DNA of 64,000 nucleotides from Denitromonas halophila (GCF_007625155.1 NZ_VMNK01000015.1:124001-188000); one strand, 5' to 3'. Positions 39,243 to 47,431 are shown, counted from the stretch's first letter. Notes: generated by a model not told the origin, from the letters alone. A program made the numbers and translations.

Positions 39243-40012
39243 TCCGGTTCGCCTCGCTGGGCAGCGGCAGTCGCGGTAACGCGCTGCTGGTCCAGTCGGG
39301 GCGAACGCGCTTGCTCATCGACTGTGGCTTCGGGCCACGCGCACTGGCGCAGCGTCTGGCACGGCTGGGCGTTGTGCCAGAGCAGATCGACGCGGTGCTC
39401 CTCACTCACGAGCACAGCGATCATGTGGCCGGGGTTGCGGCCCTCGCCAAACGGTTTTCCTGCCCGGTCTATGCTTCAGCCGGTACACGTCGCGCGTTGG
39501 CGCGCCGCAAGATTGCTGTGCCTTGTCTTGAAGACATCGATGGCACCACCGACTTCGTCGTCCAGGACCTCCAGGTTCGCCCCTATGCCGTTCCGCACGA
39601 TGCGGAGCAACCCACCCAGTTTGTCGTGTCGGCCAATGGCTTGTCGCTGGGTGTGTTGACCGACGCGGGCAGCGTGACGGCATCCATGCGCGATGCGCTG
39701 CGCGGATGTGCCGGCCTGATGTTGGAGTTCAATCACGATTCAGCCATGCTCGCGCAAGGCCCGTATCCCGCGCGATTGAAAGCGCGGATCAGCGGTGGCC
39801 TGGGCCATCTGGAGAATCGCGTTGCGGCGGATTTGCTGCGCGCGATGCGAGGTGATGCGCTGCAAGTCGTGCTGGCCGCACACTTGAGCGAAACCAATAA
39901 CGATCCCCACCATGTGGCGACCTGCCTCTCGAAGGTGCTCGCCGACACATCCACCGTCTGGCAGATTGCAACGCAGCAGGCCGGGTCCGACTGGATCGTA
40001 TTGCGCGCTTGA
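39239..40012 (+). CDS. MBL-fold metallo-hydrolase (YycJ/WalJ-like)
   Basis: 257 residues. The metallo-beta-lactamase signature is LLTHEHSDHVAGV (HxHxDH), preceded by SLGSGSRGNALLVQSG and DCGFGPRALAQRL, characteristic of the YycJ/RNase-like family with predicted DNA or RNA hydrolase activity. The later ligand region is LMLEFNHDSAML. Start GTG at 39239 overlaps the bamC stop (GTGA). Conserved dapA-bamC-MBL order; the biological substrate is not established. Confidence 0.85.
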   Translation: MIRFASLGSGSRGNALLVQSGRTRLLIDCGFGPRALAQRLARLGVVPEQIDAVLLTHEHSDHVAGVAALAKRFSCPVYASAGTRRALARRKIAVPCLEDIDGTTDFVVQDLQVRPYAVPHDAEQPTQFVVSANGLSLGVLTDAGSVTASMRDALRGCAGLMLEFNHDSAMLAQGPYPARLKARISGGLGHLENRVAADLLRAMRGDALQVVLAAHLSETNNDPHHVATCLSKVLADTSTVWQIATQQAGSDWIVLRA

Positions 40013-40016
40013 AAAC

Positions 40017-40044
40017 AAAAAACCCCGCCGAAGCGAGGTTTTTT
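40017..40044. terminator. Bidirectional terminator
   Basis: AAAAAACCCCGC / GCGAGGTTTTTT (one mismatch) with a CGAA-type loop lies between the convergent MBL and lipoprotein genes, with U-runs in both directions. Confidence 0.8.
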
Positions 40045-40064
40045 GATTGCAGCAGAGAAAGCGC

Positions 40065-40469
40065 TTACTGCTTGGGCATTTCCGGCTTGGCATCGGCTGC
40101 GGCGTCCTTGGCAGCTTCAACGGCGTTGCCAGCGGCTTCTTTCGCAGCTTCAACGGCATTGCCAGCGGCATCCTTGGCGGCAGCAGCGGCGTCGCCCGTG
40201 GCTTCCACGGCGGCGGTTGCGCCTTCCTTGGCGGCTTCCATGGCGTGGCCAGCAGCATCCTTGGCGGAGTCGGCGGCAGCAGCGGCGCTGTCCTTGGCGG
40301 CCTCAGCGGCGCTCATCTCCTTGGCGGCCTCGGCAGGGGCTTCGGTGACCGGAGCAGCGGCGGGGGCTTCAACAGCCGGCGCGGCGACCGGTGCAGCCGG
40401 CTCTTCTTTTTGGCCGCAAGCGGACACGGCGAGAGCGACAAGGGCGGCGACGAGGAGAGAATTTTTCAT
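40065..40469 (-). CDS. Alanine-rich repeat lipoprotein
   Basis: 134 residues. Signal peptide with lipobox VSAC (Cys about 18), a short Pro/Ala linker, then about 85 residues of Ala/Lys/Glu/Asp 11-residue-type repeats (AAKDAAGNAVEAAKEAAGNAVEAAKDAA). The repeats predict a long amphipathic helix similar to apolipoprotein or group-3 LEA proteins. DNA repeats of about 33 bp underlie the protein repeats. GAGG precedes the ATG at 40469. Role unknown; envelope stress or desiccation protection is a guess. Confidence 0.7.
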   Translation of the reverse strand: MKNSLLVAALVALAVSACGQKEEPAAPVAAPAVEAPAAAPVTEAPAEAAKEMSAAEAAKDSAAAAADSAKDAAGHAMEAAKEGATAAVEATGDAAAAAKDAAGNAVEAAKEAAGNAVEAAKDAAADAKPEMPKQ

Positions 40470-40799
40470 GTTCGAGGACCTCTTTCTTGGGTTGGGTATT
40501 GCGTTGATGTTGATCCTGCGTTTTGCAGAACTCGCTGAAAATACTAGCATGCGCATGATCGCATACAAGTGTTTTGTTGCTGTGCCGCAACATCATTTAA
40601 CGGCCTCAAACGCTAATTGCACTGCGGTTGTTGGGGTTTTGGCGGGATGTCTAAATTGTTTCAGATTGTGCGTTGTGTCGAAGTGTTTCGTGATTCGGTG
40701 ATTGGCGCCCCTTCGCTTCGCCGAGGTCGTAGCGAGATGAAGGATTGATGTCGTCTGAGGGGTCGTTACAATACCGCCTTTCTTTACGATCAGCCGACC
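40470..40799. other. Divergent intergenic region
   Basis: 330 bp between the leftward lipoprotein and rightward rlmD. Apart from the candidate rlmD promoter, I see no gene or repeat. Confidence 0.5.
40746..40773 (+). promoter_or_regulatory. Candidate rlmD promoter
   Basis: TTGATG (40746-40751) and TACAAT (40768-40773), 16-bp spacer, 27 bp upstream of the rlmD ATG. Confidence 0.5.
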
Positions 40800-42101
40800 A
40801 TGCCCATTGCCATCATCCAATCGCTCGACCACGAAGGTCGGGGTGTGACTCGCTCTGCCGAAGGGAAGGCGGTGTTTGTCGATGGCGCACTGCCCGGCGA
40901 AGAGGTCGAGTATTCGGTCGTCCGGAAAAAAAAGACCTTTGAGCAAGCCGAGATCACCAGGATCATTCGTGCCAGTGCGCAGCGGGTCACGCCAAAATGC
41001 GCCTTCTTCGACAAATGCGGTGGCTGCTCGATGCAGCATTTCGATTCCAACGCGCAAGCCGCGGCAAAGCAGCGCGTGCTCGAAGATGCGTTCTGGCACA
41101 TTGCCCGACTCAAACCCGCCATCATCTACCCGACGGTTGTTGGCGCGCCCTGGGGTTACCGCTATCGCGCCCGCATCGGGGTGCGGCATGTCCCCTCAAA
41201 GGGTGGCGTGCTGGTGGGCTTTCATGAAAAGCGCAGCAGCTATATCGCCGACATGAGTTCGTGTCAGATTCTGCCGCCGCATATCTCGGACATGCTGCCG
41301 CAGATGCGTCGCGTGATTGCCGGATTGTCCGTGCCCGATCGTGTGCCGCAAATCGAGATCGCCGTGGGTGATACAGAAACCGTCCTCGTGTTTCGCAATC
41401 TGGTTGAATTGAGCGACGATGATCTGGCCCAGTTGCGGGCGTTCGCCGAGGCGAACGCGGTGCAGGTCTGGCTGCAGCCTGCCGGCCCGGCGACGGCGTA
41501 CTGTGTACACCCCGACGCGGCGCCGGCCTTGACCTACAGCATGCCTGAGTTCGATGTGACAATGAACTTCCGGCCCAATGACTTTACGCAGGTGAATATC
41601 CCGATCAACCGGGTGCTCATGCGTCGTGCGATGCAACTGCTCGACCCGCAACCGGGCGAGCGCATTGCCGACCTGTTCTGTGGCCTGGGCAATTTCAGCC
41701 TGCCGATTGCCCGCTCCGGGGCCACTGTCATTGGCGTTGAAGGCAGCGATGCCTTGGTCGCCCGTGCCGCTGAAAACGCGCGCGCCAACGGCCTCGCGGA
41801 GCGCACCGAGTTCTATGCGGCCAACCTGTTCGAAGCCACCGAAGACAGCATGGCCGCCTTTGGAAAACTCGACAAATTGCTGATCGATCCCCCGCGCGAC
41901 GGTGCCCATGCGGTGGTCAGTGCCTTGGGCGAAGACGCGCCGCGCCGGATCGTCTACGTGTCCTGTAATCCGGCCTCGCTCGCGCGCGATGCGGCGGTGC
42001 TGACCTATGAAAAGGGCTATCGACTCATAGGCGCGGGCATTGCCAACATGTTCCCGCAGACCTCGCATGTGGAATCGATTGCGCTCTTCGAGCGCGACTG
42101 A
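40800..42101 (+). CDS. rlmD: 23S rRNA (uracil(1939)-C5)-methyltransferase RlmD
   Basis: 433 residues. N-terminal TRAM RNA-binding region (DHEGRGVTRSAEGKAVFVDGALPGEEV), [4Fe-4S] cysteines (CAFFDKCGGCSMQHF plus a later Cys), SAM motif IADLFCGLGNFSLPIA, and the catalytic VSCNPASLARDAAVL with DPPRDGAH. This is RlmD/RumA rather than tRNA TrmA because of the Fe-S cluster. Followed directly by the tRNA-Ser gene. Confidence 0.95.
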   Translation: MPIAIIQSLDHEGRGVTRSAEGKAVFVDGALPGEEVEYSVVRKKKTFEQAEITRIIRASAQRVTPKCAFFDKCGGCSMQHFDSNAQAAAKQRVLEDAFWHIARLKPAIIYPTVVGAPWGYRYRARIGVRHVPSKGGVLVGFHEKRSSYIADMSSCQILPPHISDMLPQMRRVIAGLSVPDRVPQIEIAVGDTETVLVFRNLVELSDDDLAQLRAFAEANAVQVWLQPAGPATAYCVHPDAAPALTYSMPEFDVTMNFRPNDFTQVNIPINRVLMRRAMQLLDPQPGERIADLFCGLGNFSLPIARSGATVIGVEGSDALVARAAENARANGLAERTEFYAANLFEATEDSMAAFGKLDKLLIDPPRDGAHAVVSALGEDAPRRIVYVSCNPASLARDAAVLTYEKGYRLIGAGIANMFPQTSHVESIALFERD

Positions 42102-42126
42102 CGGACGCGGCGCAATCGGCTATACT
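42098..42126 (+). promoter_or_regulatory. tRNA-Ser promoter
   Basis: CTGACG (42098-42103), 17-bp spacer, TATACT (42121-42126); the -35 overlaps the rlmD stop codon. About 42 bp before the mature tRNA 5' end. Confidence 0.6.
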
Positions 42127-42168
42127 CCGGCCGCGTCAGCTCGCGAAGCCCGTGAGCGCGGACCAAAC

Positions 42169-42256
42169 GGAAGCTTGGCAGAGTGGTCGATTGCACCGGT
42201 CTTGAAAACCGGCATACCGAAAGGTATCCAGGGTTCGAATCCCTGAGCTTCCGCCA
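42169..42256 (+). tRNA. tRNA-Ser(UGA), CCA encoded
   Basis: 88-nt class II tRNA. The acceptor stem GGAAGCT/AGCTTCC is followed by G73-CCA. The anticodon loop CTTGAAA within stem CCGGT/ACCGG gives anticodon TGA. A long variable arm (ATACCGAAAGGTAT) identifies serine. The TPsiC arm CAGGGTTCGAATCCCTG is intact. Its last 14 bases are the attachment core of the integrated element; the tRNA is intact at this left junction. Confidence 0.95.
42243..42256. repeat. attL core (14-bp direct repeat)
   Basis: CTGAGCTTCCGCCA, the tRNA-Ser 3' end, is repeated exactly at 59469-59482. Flanking bases differ on both sides, which defines the crossover segment. Confidence 0.85.
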
Positions 42257-42267
42257 TATATAGAGAT

Positions 42268-42298
42268 AATCCCTTGATTACAAGGGATTTTTTCTTTT
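42268..42298 (+). terminator. Rho-independent terminator after tRNA-Ser, inside the element
   Basis: AATCCCTTG / CAAGGGATT, 4-nt loop, followed by a T-rich run (TTTTTCTTTT). It lies 12 bp inside attL, so the element supplies the tRNA's terminator. Confidence 0.8.
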
Positions 42299-42435
42299 CT
42301 AAGTTCAGTGTTCTACGTCTCTTTCTACAAAATTGGTTCGTTAGTTCACCGGTACAAATGCCTCATTTATCGGATGCGGGGCTCCCTCAGTGCGCGAACT
42401 TTGTCATACTCACATAAACCGTAAAGGGTGCAGTG

Positions 42436-42957
42436 ATGGACATTGTCGACCAAGAGCCAAGCAAGCCAGTAGAGCGAAATACCAAGCGTCGCGCGCCTCA
42501 GGTCGATTTTGACGCGGATGGCAATGTCGTAGATTGGGTCTATCGAGTACACAGGGCATTTCGCCCCGCACTCGATATCGTCTTCTCAACTCGGGTCCGC
42601 ACCAAGAAGTTGCCCGACGGCACAAAGATCAAGCAGACCTTTCAAGAATGGACCGAGGGCAATCCGCCGCTGTACGCGTTCGGTGACTTCGACACGGTCC
42701 CGTCACGCGAGATCGCGCATGGAACGACAAGTCGATTCATTGCGCAGATCGGACAGAGCACCCCAGACAGGCTAGAGAAACCGCTGATCGTTTCAGGGTC
42801 GGTCGGCTTTCGCCTGTATGAGTGGTCAGGGGGTGTAGGAGGCTCATACGCCGAGCGCGGCTGGTATCGCTGCACACAAGCAGAATTTGTTGAGTTTTTG
42901 AAAACTGGTTGCGTTCCAGAAGTGTCAGAAAATCCCAGCCCGGAGAAGGTGTCATGA
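42436..42957 (+). CDS. Hypothetical protein of the element's cargo cassette
   Basis: 173 residues, soluble, no recognised family. The N-terminus is charged; the middle has FGDFDTVPSREIAHGTTSRFIAQIGQ and a Gly-rich VGFRLYEWSGGVGGSYAERGWYR segment. ATG at 42436 follows AAAGGG with 8-nt spacing. The stop overlaps the next start in ATGA, so the two genes are translated together. First gene inside attL; likely a passenger gene. Confidence 0.65.
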   Translation: MDIVDQEPSKPVERNTKRRAPQVDFDADGNVVDWVYRVHRAFRPALDIVFSTRVRTKKLPDGTKIKQTFQEWTEGNPPLYAFGDFDTVPSREIAHGTTSRFIAQIGQSTPDRLEKPLIVSGSVGFRLYEWSGGVGGSYAERGWYRCTQAEFVEFLKTGCVPEVSENPSPEKVS

Positions 42958-43304
42958 CCGATAGTGACGCTGTAGAGACTATCCAGTTTTTGGTCCAGGG
43001 GTCGTCGCCTCAGCCCTACACCGTGACGATACGGCGAATTGGGAAGAACCTTTCTGCCTACTGCACTTGCAATTCTGGGCTACGCGGCGGCGTTTGCTAC
43101 CACCGCACCAGCATTTTTGAGGGCAAAGCGGATCGAATTGTGAGCGACAACGCTGAGCAGGTTGCGGACGTTGTGCGCTGGCTTCCCGGAACCGATGTCG
43201 CTGCTGCGTTGCGCGCTCATGAAGAAGCAAAGAGCAGATTGGAGCTTGCGAGGAAAGCGGAAGGTGAGGCGAAGCAGGCGCTCATTTCGGCGATGCGGGA
43301 CTAG
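42954..43304 (+). CDS. Small SWIM-motif (zinc-binding) protein
   Basis: 116 residues. The pattern CxC-x8-CxH (C37, C39, C48, H50 in YCTCNSGLRGGVCYHR) matches a SWIM zinc motif, which occurs in DNA- or protein-binding modules of MULE transposases, SWI/SNF ATPases and RecA-paralogue partners. The C-terminal third is a charged helix (AHEEAKSRLELARKAEGEAKQA). Overlaps the preceding gene by 4 bp, which suggests the products work together. No catalytic domain is visible. Confidence 0.65.
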   Translation: MTDSDAVETIQFLVQGSSPQPYTVTIRRIGKNLSAYCTCNSGLRGGVCYHRTSIFEGKADRIVSDNAEQVADVVRWLPGTDVAAALRAHEEAKSRLELARKAEGEAKQALISAMRD

Positions 43305-43407
43305 CAAGGCCGAATGACACAGTTTTTGGCTTCCCCAACTCGACGGGGAGAAATCGGCAGGCTGAACGCGGTTTGCCGCTCTCGTGATTTTTTATTTCTT
43401 AGTGGGA

Positions 43408-43989
43408 ATGGACTTGCGTAAAACGATTGGCAGCACCCTATTGGCAGCGGCGTTACTGGTAAGTGCCCCCGCAAGTGCGTTCGTTATCGGTTTTGACGAC
43501 ATCAACGACTTCTCGGAGGGTGGGATCAGAAGTGCCCACCTAGCGAGCGGGTATCAAGGATTGGATTGGAGTAGCAGGTGGCTAGCCATAGGGTCTTCGC
43601 TAGCAGTGCCGCATTCTGGATCGAACTTCGCTATGAGCAACGGAAATAGCGATTTGATGATTTCGTCTGAAAGCAATTTCGACTTTCTCAGCATGTGGGC
43701 TCGCGGGGGCTCTGCTGGGTTTTCTGCGCGAGCCACTGGATACGACGACGGTGTAGAGGTCTACACCAAAATTTTCCGCGTTACGACGACGTTCCAGCCC
43801 TTCGAATTCGGCTTTCTTGATATCGATGAGCTTCGATTGACAGGTTTTTACGTGAACCTTTTTGTGGACGACATATCGGTGAACACGTATTTAACGAACA
43901 ATGTTCCAGAGCCTTCATCTATTGTGCTTTCTGGGCTTGGACTTTTGGCGCTATCCGCAGCTCGTAAGAACCGTTTGAAAAAGCGCTAG
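43408..43989 (+). CDS. PEP-CTERM sorting-domain protein
   Basis: 193 residues. Signal peptide (LLAAALLVSAPASA), a beta-rich middle (about 25-165), and a C-terminal PEP-CTERM signal: VPEPSS, a hydrophobic stretch IVLSGLGLLALSAA and basic RKNRLKKR. Such proteins are processed by exosortase/archaeosortase and go to the cell surface or exopolysaccharide. The exosortase is not in this window. An upstream in-frame GTG at 43384 lacks a signal peptide start. A surface protein is unusual in a phage-like element and is probably cargo. GC is lower than the host genes. Confidence 0.8.
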   Translation: MDLRKTIGSTLLAAALLVSAPASAFVIGFDDINDFSEGGIRSAHLASGYQGLDWSSRWLAIGSSLAVPHSGSNFAMSNGNSDLMISSESNFDFLSMWARGGSAGFSARATGYDDGVEVYTKIFRVTTTFQPFEFGFLDIDELRLTGFYVNLFVDDISVNTYLTNNVPEPSSIVLSGLGLLALSAARKNRLKKR

Positions 43990-44055
43990 CATCAGTTTTA
44001 CTCGCCTAAATGAGGCGGATAAATTTGTGGTTTGGCACTATTTCTGAGGTGAAGA

Positions 44056-44958
44056 GTGACAAAAAAACAAGCAGAACACCAAGATGCCGAATCTCCAGTG
44101 TCGCCCAATGGAAAGGGTAAGTGCTTCGTCGTTACGCCGATTGGCCCAGATAGCTCGCCTACTAGACGGTCTGCCGATGGACTGTACAGATCGGTCATTA
44201 AGCCCGTTCTAGAGGAATTAGGCATGGAGCCGGTCGTCGCCCATGAGATCGCAGCGTCGGGTTCGATTACACGACAGGTAATTGAGCATGTTCTCTATGA
44301 TGAGTTGGTTATTGCGAACCTAACTGACCTAAATCCTAATGTGATGTATGAGCTGGCAATTAGGCACTGTACAAGGCTGCCCGTTGTTGCGCTCGCGGAG
44401 CATGGTACAAAGCTTCCGTTCGATATCTCTGACGAGAGAACGATTTTCTACCGAAACGACATGCACGGTGCTGTGGAATTAGTTCCCGCGCTTCGAGATG
44501 CGATTTCTGCCACTTTGTCGGAACCTGATCAAGACAATCCTGTATATAGAGTGGCAAAATCAAAAATCATCCGAGAGTCAGTTGAAATAGATAGTGCACA
44601 ACAGTACATAATAAGCAGACTTGATCAGTTGGCGGATTCGATTTCAGGTTTATCTTCTGTTGATCATCCTGATAAGCATATTTTTACCTACCTTTTGTCG
44701 GTTGAGACCCTAAAGACTTCAGGGATTTTTTTACGTAAACTTCCGGATATTTTGGGTAACATTGTGGGGATTGTGGATATTGAGGAAATTCGCGTTGGCG
44801 ATTCTCGGTGGGCTAATCAGCCATCCATTAAAACAGCGCAAGTTCGCGGAATTAAGGCATGCATTTTTGTGACCTACAAATCTATTAGTCTTTCTAGTAT
44901 TGAAAAGGTGCTGAATGCGAATTCTTTCAAGGTGATTGATTTTTATATTGTTGATTAG
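44056..44958 (+). CDS. NDT/TIR-like Rossmannoid protein, candidate defence effector
   Basis: 300 residues. The N-terminal ~150 residues match the FVIxPIG family: CFVVTPIG (23-30), TRRSADGLYRSVIKPVLEELG, VIANLTDLNPNVMYELAIRH with E99 in the position of the nucleoside-deoxyribosyltransferase nucleophile, and PFDISDERTIFY. Such domains lie in the NDT/TIR-like fold that binds or cleaves nucleotides, including NAD-type substrates in immune effectors. The C-terminal half is unassigned. GTG start at 44056 with GAGGTGA 5 nt upstream. Markedly AT-rich compared with the host. Convergent with the tail genes. Enzymatic activity and role are inference. Confidence 0.65.
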   Translation: MTKKQAEHQDAESPVSPNGKGKCFVVTPIGPDSSPTRRSADGLYRSVIKPVLEELGMEPVVAHEIAASGSITRQVIEHVLYDELVIANLTDLNPNVMYELAIRHCTRLPVVALAEHGTKLPFDISDERTIFYRNDMHGAVELVPALRDAISATLSEPDQDNPVYRVAKSKIIRESVEIDSAQQYIISRLDQLADSISGLSSVDHPDKHIFTYLLSVETLKTSGIFLRKLPDILGNIVGIVDIEEIRVGDSRWANQPSIKTAQVRGIKACIFVTYKSISLSSIEKVLNANSFKVIDFYIVD

Positions 44959-44972
44959 TTTAATTTTGATGT

Positions 44973-45308
44973 CTAGTTTTCGAACACCTCTTCAAAGGTG
45001 CCGGTGATTGATCGGTGCCGGGGGCTTGTCGGCTGAACCGACCACTCACGGCATACCCATTTCCCCAGCTCTCCATGGGGAGGCGTCCAGTAAAAGGCGG
45101 TAAGCGCACCGTGGGCCTTTAGAAACGCTTCTATGGCGTCCGCCACTGCTAGTGGCTTGTTGGTAAGCGTTAGCTGCCATTTCCGGGGTTGTGAATTGAT
45201 TCCAATCGCCACGCGTACTTCGTACCCGTCGCCGAACTGAGTTGCGTTGACGTTTGGCTTGACCGTGAGGGCGCTGCCGTAGCTGGGCACCCATGTGAAC
45301 GTGTTCAT
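44973..45308 (-). CDS. Phage minor tail protein, lambda gpM-like
   Basis: 111 residues with the pattern NATQFGDGYEVRVAIGINSQPRKWQLTLTN and TGTFEEVFEN, typical of the small minor tail proteins (phage_min_tail family) encoded directly after the tape measure. It would sit at the tail tip region. It is the last leftward gene; the expected next tail-tip genes (L, K, I, J equivalents) are absent, and the cargo cassette begins 14 bp away on the other strand. Confidence 0.75.
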   Translation of the reverse strand: MNTFTWVPSYGSALTVKPNVNATQFGDGYEVRVAIGINSQPRKWQLTLTNKPLAVADAIEAFLKAHGALTAFYWTPPHGELGKWVCREWSVQPTSPRHRSITGTFEEVFEN

Positions 45309-45322
45309 GTGTTGTCCCTGTG

Positions 45323-47431
45323 TTAGTTGTAGAGCAGGCCGCCCGGTCGCTTGTTGCGGACGATGACTTCGGTTACGACGCCTTCGATCTGTCGGGCTAG
45401 CTCCCTACCTGTTTTAGAGTCGTTGCCTGAGCCCTTTTCGTCTCGACTGCCTTCATTGATGGTGATCGACACGTTGACGTTTCCTGCGCCGCCGCTTGAT
45501 GCGACACCTAGTTTTCCATCGGGGCCGCGCTTTAGCGGCATGATCGCTTCCGGTCCTGCTTCGCCCATTAGTCCGGTCTTGAATGAGCCGCCAGACGCGA
45601 ATTTGAATAGCGTTGGCGAGTTGACTACGCCGCCATCCGCGAAGGCGCTGATTTGCCCCGATTGATTAAACGCGCCCCCGTCGGCGAACAGTGAGCCGAA
45701 AGCGCTGCTGTTCTTCATCGCGTTCAAGACCGCTTGTTGGACGACCATCTTCGCGATTGCCTTCAAGAACGATGCGAGCATGTCGCCTAGCGACTTGTTG
45801 AACGGGTCAAACAGGTAATCGACGAACGCGCCCGACATGTCTTGTGCTGCGTCTTGGGCAAGCTTCGCGAGGTCGATGAAAGATTCGCCCGCGCTGTCTG
45901 TGTGCTTGGGAATGTTGCCGAGCGAGGTTTGCGCGGCTTCTGTGAACTGCTCGGCACTGATCCGTCCTTGCTCGAACGCGGACGCGAGGAACAGCATCGT
46001 GTCGCGCTGTGCATCTAGTTGTGCGGTGGGTGTTGCTGCGATCAGCTCATTCAGACGTGTTTGCTCCGCAGCGACTTTTTCCGCGCTCAGGGTGTATTCA
46101 GCTTGCTGAGCAACCGCATTGCGCCACGTCTCGGGCATATCGAGAAATGCGGGGTCCGACATCGCCCGTGCTAGTTCTGCTTCGGTCGCGGTCAGGTTCA
46201 GTCCTGATGCGTTCGCGTCCCGTAGTGCGCGGTCCAGCAATCCCATCACGTCGGCGTACGCTTTTGCTGCGTCGGTTAGCGGGTCTTGCGTTGATGCAGC
46301 GTTCTTGCCGTTCAGCGCTTTGGGCTTCTTCTGGGTGTTCGGTAGTGCGGGTGCTGAGACTTTTTGCGTCGGCAGGGTTGGCTCCTGCGCGCTAGGGTTC
46401 ATGACTCGTTGCTCGAACGCATCAAGGCGTGCGCGGGCTTCTTCGGCGTCGGCTTTCATCATGTCGCCGATTGCCGAGAATGCTTCAAAGTCGAGCGTTG
46501 ATAGGGCCGACAGTTGAGCGGCTACACCCCCAACCTCGCGCCCGACACCCGCGAAGACAAATGCAACGTTTGCCCCGACGATGGCCAGCGTTTCGATGGT
46601 GGTCTTTGCAGCAGATGCAGCGGTGTCGAAAACTGACGTCTGGTCGCGAGCATTCAAGAACTCTTTCGCGACTTCGTTCAGTGCGGGAATTGTTGCAAGG
46701 GCAATCGTGGCGGCCAGCGTCTGGCCCTGCGTATCGATTCGAGTCATGTTGTCGTTGAACTCAACCGAGTAGGGGGCCAGGTCGCGTAGGGTTTCGCCCA
46801 ACAGGCTGGCCTCGTCGCGCATTGCCCTGAGACCTGCTCGGCCGTTGTTCAGCGTCGGGATTAACCGGATGCCCGACTCTTCCATCAGCTTGTTTGCAAG
46901 GGCCGATTTGCCGGCGCCGTCTTCCATCGTGCTGAACGCATCAGCAATGTCTAGCACCACCGCTTCAACCGGGCGTAGTTTCCCGGCGCTGTCGGTGATG
47001 CTGATTCCCAATGCGCTGAACGCGGCGGCGGCTTCGCTGCTCCCGGCCTGAGCGGCGAGCATCTTGTTTGATACCCCTTTGATGCCGTTGCCGAGGTCTT
47101 GGAGCGTCGCGTCATTCAGGCTGGCCGCGTAGTTCAGGGCGGAAAGCTCTTGAACGGCAACGCCCGTACGCTGCGACATTTTGCTAAGTTGGTCTGAGAG
47201 GTCAGCAGCGCCCTTGACGCTGCTCGCGAGGTTCAGCGCTCCCCACGCTGTAGCAATGCCCGCTGCCATCGTTGTGAACGTCTTTTCGATAGCCTTCGCG
47301 CGCTCTTTCGCTTGCCGCTCGATTTGTCGCGTCTTCTTGTCCGCGACACGGGCGGCTTTGTCCATGCCCGATTCGAAGCCGCCAGTTTTGGCGATCAAAT
47401 CGAGGGTGAGGGTGCCGAGTGATCTACTCAT
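45323..47431 (-). CDS. Tail length tape measure protein
   Basis: 702 residues. N-terminal SLGTLTLDLIAKTGGFESGMDKAAR pattern of lambda-like tape measures, long Ala-rich helical region, hydrophobic patches (about 270-300, TIETLAIVGANVAFVFAGVG) and a Gly-rich C-terminus (FADGGAFNQSGQISAFADGGVV, LMGEAGPEAIMPLKRG). By the usual ~1.5 Å per residue rule it predicts a tail of roughly 100 nm. ATG overlaps the stop of the T frame (ATGA). Confidence 0.85.
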   Translation of the reverse strand: MSRSLGTLTLDLIAKTGGFESGMDKAARVADKKTRQIERQAKERAKAIEKTFTTMAAGIATAWGALNLASSVKGAADLSDQLSKMSQRTGVAVQELSALNYAASLNDATLQDLGNGIKGVSNKMLAAQAGSSEAAAAFSALGISITDSAGKLRPVEAVVLDIADAFSTMEDGAGKSALANKLMEESGIRLIPTLNNGRAGLRAMRDEASLLGETLRDLAPYSVEFNDNMTRIDTQGQTLAATIALATIPALNEVAKEFLNARDQTSVFDTAASAAKTTIETLAIVGANVAFVFAGVGREVGGVAAQLSALSTLDFEAFSAIGDMMKADAEEARARLDAFEQRVMNPSAQEPTLPTQKVSAPALPNTQKKPKALNGKNAASTQDPLTDAAKAYADVMGLLDRALRDANASGLNLTATEAELARAMSDPAFLDMPETWRNAVAQQAEYTLSAEKVAAEQTRLNELIAATPTAQLDAQRDTMLFLASAFEQGRISAEQFTEAAQTSLGNIPKHTDSAGESFIDLAKLAQDAAQDMSGAFVDYLFDPFNKSLGDMLASFLKAIAKMVVQQAVLNAMKNSSAFGSLFADGGAFNQSGQISAFADGGVVNSPTLFKFASGGSFKTGLMGEAGPEAIMPLKRGPDGKLGVASSGGAGNVNVSITINEGSRDEKGSGNDSKTGRELARQIEGVVTEVIVRNKRPGGLLYN

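Noticed and set aside
40100-40330. CRISPR-like repeats
   Set aside because: The ~33-bp repeats are in frame with the alanine-rich lipoprotein and have no unique spacers.
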